Assembly: GCA_949128015.1 (NCBI GenBank)
Contig: CASBRC010000167.1
Span: forward strand, 1 to 11,304
Direction: 5' to 3'
Source of the DNA: Synechococcales cyanobacterium PMM_0003
GTDB taxonomy: Bacteria; Cyanobacteriota; Cyanobacteriia; Pseudanabaenales; Pseudanabaenaceae
Length of the DNA: 11,304 nt
In this document: piece by piece, positions 6,984 to 11,304 of the stretch
Numbering within the stretch: the first letter of the stretch is position 1
Layout: each line of letters opens with the position of its first letter
The notes under the pieces: generated by a model
What the model saw: the letters and a program-made list of their open reading frames with translations, nothing else
Database searches by the model: none
What the model was told of the DNA's origin: nothing
Position numbers and translations under genes: made by a program

Positions 6984-7430
6984 ATGTTAACCAGTATTGA
7001 TCGATTGCTATTAGTACGCGGAGTTCCAATCTTCAAGGAATTGCGCGATGACTTCTTAGTGCGTCTAGCTTCGATCATGAATGAGGTTTCCTATCCATCG
7101 GGCAAAATAATTTTCGCTCAAGGACAAGAGGGGCGATCGCTATATATTGTGGTTGCGGGTCGGGTACGGGTGCATTTGGCAGATCAGGATCTGGCGATTT
7201 TAGACAAAGGTAGTTGTTTTGGCGAAATGTCATTGTTTGATGCAGAGCCACGATCGGCTTCGGTGACGGCGATTTCTGGTTGTGATTGTCTAGTGCTGAC
7301 GCAGCAACAACTATATGAGGCGATCGATGAAACTCCTGATATTGCGGTAAATATTATTCGTTTGCTATCACGTCGCATCCGTAGCCAAAATATTCAGCTC
7401 AATGAGCTGCAAGGTTCTAAGTCACATTAA
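6984..7430 (+). CDS. Stand-alone cyclic-nucleotide-binding domain protein
   Basis: The 148-residue protein is essentially one cNMP-binding domain (CAP/PKA-R type). Seen: the initial helix IFKELRDDFLVRLASIM, the beta-roll segment GKIIFAQGQEGRSLYIVVAGRV, and the phosphate-binding cassette FGEMSLFDAEPRSA (79-92) with Gly80, Glu81 (ribose contact) and Arg90 (phosphate contact). Intact key residues predict that it can bind cAMP or cGMP. There is no helix-turn-helix after the domain, so it is not a CRP-type regulator; the C-terminal helix (about 115-145) is the only other part. It starts 3 bp after the HEAT-repeat transporter and is surely in its operon. The inferred role is a ligand-responsive subunit acting on the transporter's cytosolic HEAT region. 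No terminator hairpin directly follows; the repeat region at 7473 begins 42 bp later. Confidence 0.88.
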   Translation: MLTSIDRLLLVRGVPIFKELRDDFLVRLASIMNEVSYPSGKIIFAQGQEGRSLYIVVAGRVRVHLADQDLAILDKGSCFGEMSLFDAEPRSASVTAISGCDCLVLTQQQLYEAIDETPDIAVNIIRLLSRRIRSQNIQLNELQGSKSH

Positions 7431-7472
7431 TTTTTCCTTTTACTCACTGATGTTACGCAGAGCGAAGATCTG

Positions 7473-7763
7473 CCCTCATCCCCTAACCCCTTCTCCCGCA
7501 GGAGAAGAGGAGCAAAACCCAGTTATTTTCTTGTTCCTCTCTCCTGCGGGAGCTACCGTGTACACACAAGTTACCAAGAACTAAAGTTCTTGGCTCAAAG
7601 CTAAAGTCAGTTGAAACTGACTGAATAAAATATTGTTTTTGATATGCTTTTAACCCGTTTCAACGGGTTTTAGCTTTTAGCCCGCAATTTATTGCAGGGC
7701 ATTTATGGTGATTTGGACTTGTATGTACACGGTAGCCTGCGGGAGAGGGGCTAGGGGTGAGGG
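7473..7763. repeat. Older palindromic repeat, split by a younger insertion
   Basis: The ends are inverted repeats: CCCTCATCCCCTAACCCC on the left matches the complement of the right end (CCCTCACCCCTAGCCCC), continuing into TCTCCCGCAGGAGA on both sides. C-rich repeats of this look (CCCTCA..CCCC..CTCCC) are common between genes in cyanobacteria. Without the insert and one copy of its direct repeat (7553-7745), about 98 bp remain (7473-7552 plus 7746-7763), forming one nearly perfect hairpin. The region lies between convergent genes, so the intact form could have ended transcription from both sides. Confidence 0.75.
7553..7735. mobile_element. 183-bp non-autonomous TIR element with target duplication
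   Basis: The ends CTACCGTGTACA and TGTACACGGTAG are exact inverted repeats; over 19 bases only one differs. The direct repeat CCTGCGGGAG flanks both sides (7543-7552 and 7736-7745), the sign of transposition by a DDE-type enzyme. The duplication is 8 to 10 bp depending on whether a flanking G/C belongs to the ends. There is no coding capacity, so mobility would need a transposase in trans. Inside lie four short hairpins (7574-7593, 7605-7622, 7652-7669, 7680-7700). Confidence 0.75.
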
Positions 7764-7783
7764 TCTTAGCAATGCCCTTATCT

Positions 7784-9406
7784 TTAGCCATATGGGCGTG
7801 GATAAGGTTTTAACATTGGTGAAGCTCGATAGACTGGAAAAATTTGGACTGCTTGCCCACCGCGCTTAATGGGAATATCGGCAATTTTTTCTAGAGATTG
7901 AAAATAGCCTTTGTACTTATCTAAGGGTTGTGGAAACCGTTCATCTTTAATAAATTGCTCCGACGTGATATAGAGCGAAGTCTTACCGACAAAATCTTGG
8001 GCTTTACTCCAATAGGCAAAGCCGCGCAAATCTTCATCAAAGCAAGTAATTTTCTTTCCTAATGGCTCGATCGCCATGCCTACTTGTCCTGCTACGAAGA
8101 AATTATTGCTAAATATAAAATCTGCTTTTTGTAATTCTGCTTTCAGCATTGGCGAATCAACAAAAGCTTGGCGCAACTGCTCGATGTCAATCATTTGAGT
8201 GGACGGATCATCTTTGGCTTCCCAGAAACCACCTGCGATCGCATTATCACCACCTTTTTGTGCAATACCCCAATGCACATGGAGTAAGCCAATCAGCAAA
8301 AGTGGCAAAATCACCACGCCTGATCCCCAGAGCCAATTACGAATAAATTTGGGACGCTTTAATTGCACCTGTGCGGCTCTTTCGCCTAATAAGAGGGTTG
8401 CACCAAAAAATCCTGGCATATGCCAAGAGGGCAGGATTTGAATAAATCCGCCCATAAAAGTAAATCCAAAGAAAATCGGCATTGATACGCAGAGAATTAG
8501 TAATTGCTTGTTGTGAAGTAGATCTTCAGCTAGATTTTCAGCGATCGCATTTTCTTGATATGTATCTTGATCTTTATTTGCTTGCAACAATCCCCCCAAA
8601 GTGCGAAAACTTGTCCACCATAGAGGAACCCCAAAAGTAGGGAAAAGATAGAGCAGCGCCAATAAGATCGTCACCAGCAATCGCTCTAAGTTGTATCCCT
8701 GTGATGGCACTGCTCGTCCACTTTGAAATCGAAATGAGGCCCATTCATGCTGGAAATTCCATAGCAACACTGGAGAAATTGCGATCGCAAATATTGCGAT
8801 CGCAGCTACAGTCCACACTGAAACCAAAGCGCTCCGATGGCGGCGACTGAGCAAGCAAAATAGCACTAGTCCTCCACCAAGTAGCGCCCCATGATATTTA
8901 CCGAGAAAGGCGAGTCCAACGCATAAACCAATGATCGCCAGTCGATAGGTTGGCTGATATTTATTATTCTGATCGGACGGAAAAAATTCTTCAGCAGCAA
9001 CCCACAAACAAGCAGCCCAGAAAAACATCAAGGCATTGTCAGGCAGCGTCAGGATACCAAATGCAATCTGAAAAACAGGAATAGTGGTCAGGATGGCAAG
9101 AGTTAAAGTGGCAGTGCGATCGCCAAATAATTTTCTACTGGCGAGATAAGAGAAGATTAATGTCCCTGTATAAAGTAAAACGCCGCCTATCCTTAGTGTA
9201 AAAGGCGTAACTGCACCCGTTATCCAGACTCCAAGCCCAGCCGTAAAGGTAACTAGTGGCGGGTGATCGAAATAGCTTAAGTTGAGATTTTGGGTGTAGA
9301 GATAATAGTAAGCTTCGTCAAAGCCGATATTGAGATAGGTGGCGCATACAGCCCTAAACAGGAAACCCCACAATAATATGGCGATCGCCCACTTATGAAT
9401 TTTCAC
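7784..9406 (-). CDS. ArnT-like glycosyltransferase, family 39 (PMT_2)
   Basis: The 540-residue integral membrane protein has many hydrophobic segments. The signature first loop reads GFDEAYYYLYTQNL (28-41), with the Asp30-Glu31 pair that binds metal and catalyses transfer, followed by YFDHPPLV (45-52). LPDNALMFFWAACLW and FLGKYHGALLG are further family segments. Such enzymes move a sugar from a polyprenyl-phosphate donor to lipid or protein on the outer face of the inner membrane. The acceptor here is unknown. A soluble C-terminal part of about 130 residues follows the last membrane segments. I chose the GTG at 9404-9406 because AAGGAA ends 6 bases before it and the protein then begins directly with the first membrane helix. 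The longer frame from an ATG at 9541 would be coded by two palindromes and is unlikely. It converges with the cNMP-binding gene and is divergent from the 9730 gene. Confidence 0.87.
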   Translation of the reverse strand: MKIHKWAIAILLWGFLFRAVCATYLNIGFDEAYYYLYTQNLNLSYFDHPPLVTFTAGLGVWITGAVTPFTLRIGGVLLYTGTLIFSYLASRKLFGDRTATLTLAILTTIPVFQIAFGILTLPDNALMFFWAACLWVAAEEFFPSDQNNKYQPTYRLAIIGLCVGLAFLGKYHGALLGGGLVLFCLLSRRHRSALVSVWTVAAIAIFAIAISPVLLWNFQHEWASFRFQSGRAVPSQGYNLERLLVTILLALLYLFPTFGVPLWWTSFRTLGGLLQANKDQDTYQENAIAENLAEDLLHNKQLLILCVSMPIFFGFTFMGGFIQILPSWHMPGFFGATLLLGERAAQVQLKRPKFIRNWLWGSGVVILPLLLIGLLHVHWGIAQKGGDNAIAGGFWEAKDDPSTQMIDIEQLRQAFVDSPMLKAELQKADFIFSNNFFVAGQVGMAIEPLGKKITCFDEDLRGFAYWSKAQDFVGKTSLYITSEQFIKDERFPQPLDKYKGYFQSLEKIADIPIKRGGQAVQIFPVYRASPMLKPYPRPYG

Positions 9407-9412
9407 TCTGGA

Positions 9413-9418
9413 TTCCTT
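9413..9418 (-). promoter_or_regulatory. Shine-Dalgarno AAGGAA selecting a GTG start
   Basis: AAGGAA on the minus strand lies 6 bases before the GTG at 9406-9404. It is the only good ribosome site near the gene's 5' end and decides between this start and the longer frame. Confidence 0.65.
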
Positions 9419-9458
9419 TTTTAATGTGCAAATACTTTTTTTAAAAGCCTTAAAACCT

Positions 9459-9503
9459 AGAAGATTTTGAAAGTGCCTCGAAGCGGCACTTTCAAAATCT
9501 TCT
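9459..9503. repeat. 19-bp-arm palindrome in the glycosyltransferase leader
   Basis: Perfect arms 9459-9477 and 9485-9503 enclose a 7-base loop (TCGAAGC). A weaker extension pairs AAACC on the left with GGGTTT on the right. It lies 53 bp before the chosen GTG start, inside the 5' leader if the promoter is upstream. It has no obvious U-run on either strand, so it is not a classic terminator. Confidence 0.7.
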
Positions 9504-9515
9504 CTGGGTTTGATA

Positions 9516-9532
9516 ACAGCGCAAAGCGCTGT
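9516..9532. repeat. Short palindrome ACAGCGC-AAA-GCGCTGT
   Basis: A perfect 7-bp stem with an AAA loop lies 12 bp from the previous palindrome. It has the same GC-NNN-GC closing pattern as the other hairpins but no T-run. Confidence 0.6.
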
Positions 9533-9604
9533 CCAAAGCATAATTTTTAAAAGAGCATTTAGTTTTGACCATCAATATTATCGCAGTGACAATCCCCTCC
9601 ACTC

Positions 9605-9657
9605 AAAACCCAAAAAGCAAAGGCGGCACTTCGTGCCGCCTTTGCTTTTTGGGTTTT
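9605..9657. repeat. 25-bp-arm perfect palindrome in a divergent intergenic region
   Basis: Arms 9605-9629 and 9633-9657 are perfectly complementary with a TTC loop. It is the longest perfect hairpin in the window. The AAAACCC/GGGTTTT ends and A5/T5 shoulders recall the 997-1055 hairpin. It lies upstream of both neighbouring genes, where a terminator is not expected for either. The remainder of 9407-9729 holds only the other two palindromes and the promoter of the 9730 gene. Confidence 0.8.
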
Positions 9658-9671
9658 ATGTCGTAACCTTC

Positions 9672-9700
9672 TTGACGGTTGCTATATAATTCAGCATGAT
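9672..9700 (+). promoter_or_regulatory. Candidate promoter of the 87-aa gene
   Basis: TTGACG (9672-9677) and a perfect TATAAT (9685-9690) are only 7 bp apart, too close to be one promoter. TTGACG pairs at 17 bp with CATGAT (9695-9700), while TATAAT has only a weak -35 (CGTAAC, 9662-9667). Two overlapping promoters, or one with an extended -10, are possible. Confidence 0.4.
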
Positions 9701-9716
9701 TACGTGAGATTTAGAC

Positions 9717-9720
9717 GGAG
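9717..9720 (+). promoter_or_regulatory. Shine-Dalgarno GGAG of the 87-aa gene
   Basis: GGAG lies 9 bases before the ATG at 9730 and supports that start. Confidence 0.55.
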
Positions 9721-9729
9721 CAAATCGAG

Positions 9730-9993
9730 ATGGCGAGAGAACCCAGAAAACCTAACGAATATATTGTGCATTTGAAGCTAGAAGGCGGACAAGAAGTCAC
9801 AACAAAATTTATGACCATCGAAGAAGTCAAAACTTGGTATGCATCGCAATTTAAACCAAAGGCAAATGAAGATGATCTCATGCCAATTCCTGTAAGAGCG
9901 GAATTAAATGAAATTTTGCTAGTTCGTCCTAAGCGCATTATTGCTATTCATGTTGAGCCGATTTACTCCTCCAGTGTCGAAATGTTTGCTTAA
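9730..9993 (+). CDS. Small conserved-looking hypothetical protein, 87 aa
   Basis: I do not recognise a named family. The product starts MAREPRKPNEYIVHLKLEGG and is strand-rich: EYIVHLKLE, QEVTTKFM, EILLVRPKRIIAIHVEPI. A helix (TIEEVKTWYASQF) follows the first hairpin-like pair of strands. This suggests a small compact soluble beta/alpha domain; there is no signal or membrane segment. Reading-frame quality, a GGAG ribosome site, a promoter candidate and a terminator palindrome directly after the stop all support a real single-gene unit. Proteins of this size and look are common in cyanobacterial genomes as unnamed conserved genes; that is recollection, not a search result. It is separated from the transporter downstream by the palindrome, so it is probably not in an operon with it. 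Confidence 0.75.
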   Translation: MAREPRKPNEYIVHLKLEGGQEVTTKFMTIEEVKTWYASQFKPKANEDDLMPIPVRAELNEILLVRPKRIIAIHVEPIYSSSVEMFA

Positions 9994-10028
9994 AATCAAG
10001 AAGGGGTGCTTTGCACCCCTTCTTGATT
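9994..10028. terminator. Terminator palindrome abutting the 87-aa gene
   Basis: Perfect 16-bp arms (9994-10009, 10013-10028) with a TTT loop begin at the base after the stop codon. The T-run after the plus-strand stem is short and broken, so termination may be partial. The EamA gene starts 22 bp later. Confidence 0.7.
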
Positions 10029-10050
10029 AATTTACAAATATAAAACTTTA

Positions 10051-10980
10051 ATGCCTCTACATCAAGTTTCTGGGCGATCGCGTTTAGGGTTAGCGCTATC
10101 GTTACTTACGGTTTTGCTATGGGGATTTTTGGCGATCGCACTCAAGATCGTCCTCCAAGAGCTAGATCCTTTTACCGTGACTTGGTTTCGGTTTACAGTC
10201 GCAGGGATTTTATTGGGCGGGTATCTAGCTGTGCGTCGGCAATTACCAACATGGCAACAATTGCGAAAAGTCTCATGGCAAGTATTCCTGATCGCCGTAG
10301 CGGGCTTATCGCTGAACTATATTTTGTTTTTAATCGGCTTGGGCAAAACCTCAGCAAATAATGCTCAAGTCCTCACCCAGATAGCTCCTGTAATGATGGG
10401 GATAGCATCATTAATCATTTTTAAGGAGAAATACAACTATCGGCAATGGGGCGGCGTAGCTGTCCTCATCTGTGGATTGGTACTGTTTTCCCATGAGCAA
10501 TTGCGATCGCTAGTTACCACTATTGATAGCTACATGTGGGGCAATGTTTTACTCGTACTTGGTTCGATCGTTTGGGCTTTTTATGGACTTGCCCAAAAGC
10601 AATTATTACTAAATCTGCCTTCTACTTCAGTATTGCTCTGTTTATACCTCAGTGCCGCTACTTTGTTTGCGCCAACCGCCCACCCTGAGAAGTTGCTGAC
10701 TCTATCAGGCTCGCATCTCGCTGCCCTCATATTTTGCGCTTTGAATACTTTGATTGCTTACGGTGCATTTGCTGCTGCCCTTGAGCATTGGGAAGCCTCA
10801 CGAGTAAGTGTAATCCTCACCCTTGCGCCAATAGTTACTCTCGCCGCTTCGGCAATCTTGCCAAATTTTGTGCCGCAATTATTGTCACCTTCACCATTGA
10901 GCTTTTTGGGATGGCTGGGTGCGATCGCAGTTGTGGCTGGCTCGATGACAACTTCTCTTAGCGCTAAGCCCAAAAATTAG
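10051..10980 (+). CDS. EamA/DMT-superfamily transporter
   Basis: The 309-residue protein has about ten hydrophobic segments arranged as two tandem EamA domains (roughly 12-147 and 162-300), the standard length and build of drug/metabolite exporters such as RhaT-like and YdcZ-like proteins. Seen: the first-helix motif LLTVLLWGFLAIALK, FRFTVAGILLGG in the second, NYILFLIGLGKTSANNAQVLTQIAPVMM with its proline at the end of the domain, and the equivalent second-domain pattern NTLIAYGAFAAALEHWEASRVSVILTLAPIV. These proteins usually export small metabolites or amino acids; the substrate cannot be predicted. There is no Shine-Dalgarno before ATG 10051, and TATAAA at 10039-10044 is close enough that a very short leader is possible. 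No clear terminator follows, only an A/T-rich inverted repeat at 11042. Confidence 0.92.
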   Translation: MPLHQVSGRSRLGLALSLLTVLLWGFLAIALKIVLQELDPFTVTWFRFTVAGILLGGYLAVRRQLPTWQQLRKVSWQVFLIAVAGLSLNYILFLIGLGKTSANNAQVLTQIAPVMMGIASLIIFKEKYNYRQWGGVAVLICGLVLFSHEQLRSLVTTIDSYMWGNVLLVLGSIVWAFYGLAQKQLLLNLPSTSVLLCLYLSAATLFAPTAHPEKLLTLSGSHLAALIFCALNTLIAYGAFAAALEHWEASRVSVILTLAPIVTLAASAILPNFVPQLLSPSPLSFLGWLGAIAVVAGSMTTSLSAKPKN

Positions 10981-11041
10981 CAAAATCACGGCGCGAAGGA
11001 ATATTTTTTTGACCTTAAAAATCTATACCAGTAAGGCTTTA

Positions 11042-11084
11042 AAGCTTTTTCAAAAAAATTTTAAAGAAAATTTCAAAAAAGCTT
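11042..11084. repeat. A/T-rich imperfect inverted repeat
   Basis: AAGCTTTTT (11042-11050) pairs with AAAAAGCTT (11076-11084), and weaker A/T pairing continues inside. It lies 61 bp after the transporter stop and just before the tRNA promoter region. It could be a weak terminator, or simple A/T-rich sequence. Confidence 0.4.
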
Positions 11085-11113
11085 GCGCGATCGCCACCTT
11101 TATACGCTATAGT
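11083..11113 (+). promoter_or_regulatory. Weak candidate promoter of tRNA-Asn
   Basis: TATAGT at 11108-11113 is a fair -10 for the tRNA; the best -35 (TTGCGC, 11083-11088) is 19 bp away and weak. The leader before the tRNA holds an inverted repeat, GCTGAA (11121-11126) and TTCAGC (11135-11140), perhaps a processing hairpin. Confidence 0.35.
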
Positions 11114-11153
11114 TAGTAACGCTGAAGTTATTAATTCAGCAAAGCCGCTACAA

Positions 11154-11225
11154 TCCTCAGTAGCTCAGTGGTAGAGCAATCGGCTGTTAACCGATCGGTC
11201 GCAGGTTCGAATCCCGCCTGGGGAG
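11154..11225 (+). tRNA. tRNA-Asn(GTT)
   Basis: The 72-base gene folds as a cloverleaf. The acceptor TCCTCAG pairs with CTGGGGA, the D-arm is GCTC-AGTGGTA-GAGC, the anticodon arm is ATCGG-CTGTTAA-CCGAT, and the T-arm is GCAGG-TTCGAAT-CCCGC. The anticodon GTT reads both asparagine codons. CCA is not encoded; the discriminator is G. The T-stem has one A-C mismatch (51-63), which is unusual. A strong terminator follows within 6 bases. Confidence 0.95.
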
Positions 11226-11230
11226 TTAAA

Positions 11231-11265
11231 AAAAAAGAAGCTATGCATCGCATAGCTTCTTTTTT
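11231..11265 (+). terminator. Terminator of tRNA-Asn
   Basis: Perfect 16-bp arms (11231-11246, 11250-11265) with an ATC loop begin after the tRNA and end in six T. The symmetric A6/T6 ends would let it work in both directions. A HIP1 site overlaps its right edge. Confidence 0.88.
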
Positions 11266-11289
11266 GCGATCGCCCTAAAATGTAGATGT

Positions 11290-11304
11290 AGCGCACGCTC
11301 CGCG
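11290..11304. repeat. Left half of a GCGCACGCT-type palindrome, cut by the window edge
   Basis: AGCGCACGCTCCGCG at the edge looks like the first arm and loop of a hairpin that would close with a complementary arm beyond the window. The nonamer GCGCACGCT also occurs at 1015-1023 in the hairpin after the ATPase pair. The rest of 11266-11304 holds nothing else I can name. Confidence 0.35.

Noticed and set aside
6984..7430. Reading the cNMP-binding protein as a CRP-type transcription factor
   Set aside because: The protein ends soon after the binding domain; there is no helix-turn-helix.
7402..7584. Plus-strand 60-codon frame with PHPLTPSPAGEE
   Set aside because: Translation of a C-rich intergenic repeat; this Pro-rich pattern is a known artefact of such repeats in cyanobacteria.
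7543..7745. Direct repeat pair considered as a CRISPR-like repeat
   Set aside because: Only two 10-bp copies flanking an element with inverted-repeat ends; this is a target duplication. No CRISPR array is present in the window.

Overview
The window looks like chromosomal DNA of a cyanobacterium. The HIP1 octamer GCGATCGC occurs about twenty times by eye. There is a plastid-type pyruvate dehydrogenase E1-beta gene, a cyanobacterial-type tRNA-Asn(GUU) gene without encoded CCA, and few Shine-Dalgarno sites. The many long, perfect, short-looped palindromes between genes suggest a Pseudanabaena/Limnothrix-like filamentous lineage; that placement is inference.

Layout. (1) 1-953: the 3' end of an AAA/ABC-type ATPase gene overlaps by ATGA a small gene with TOPRIM-like acidic motifs, an arrangement reminiscent of RloA/RloB or PARIS-type defence pairs. 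(2) 954-2410: pdhB, converging on a small hypothetical gene; one perfect 41-bp palindrome holds the stop codons of both. (3) 2411-3051: a consensus CRP-type operator, a 105-bp terminal-inverted-repeat element and tRNA-Pro(GGG) with its terminator. (4) 3052-7430: a PD-(D/E)XK nuclease with a probable 4Fe-4S cluster, divergent from a two-gene operon made of an MFS/nucleotide-transporter-like protein with a long HEAT-repeat C-terminus and a stand-alone cyclic-nucleotide-binding protein. (5) 7431-7783: an older palindromic repeat split by a 183-bp terminal-inverted-repeat element that created a target duplication. (6) 7784-9729: an ArnT-like family 39 glycosyltransferase on the minus strand, then a divergent intergenic region with three palindromes. 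(7) 9730-11304: a small conserved-looking hypothetical gene, an EamA/DMT exporter and tRNA-Asn with its terminator.

The genes are mostly unrelated housekeeping, transport and hypothetical functions and do not form one pathway. The strongest non-genic signal is a family of hairpins with unrelated stem sequences but a common build: long perfect arms, a three-base loop and a closing C-G pair, usually GC-NNN-GC. Some sit where terminators belong; others sit between divergent genes where no terminator is needed. The nested insertion at 7473-7763 and the ATPase/TOPRIM-like pair at the left edge are the other items most worth following up.
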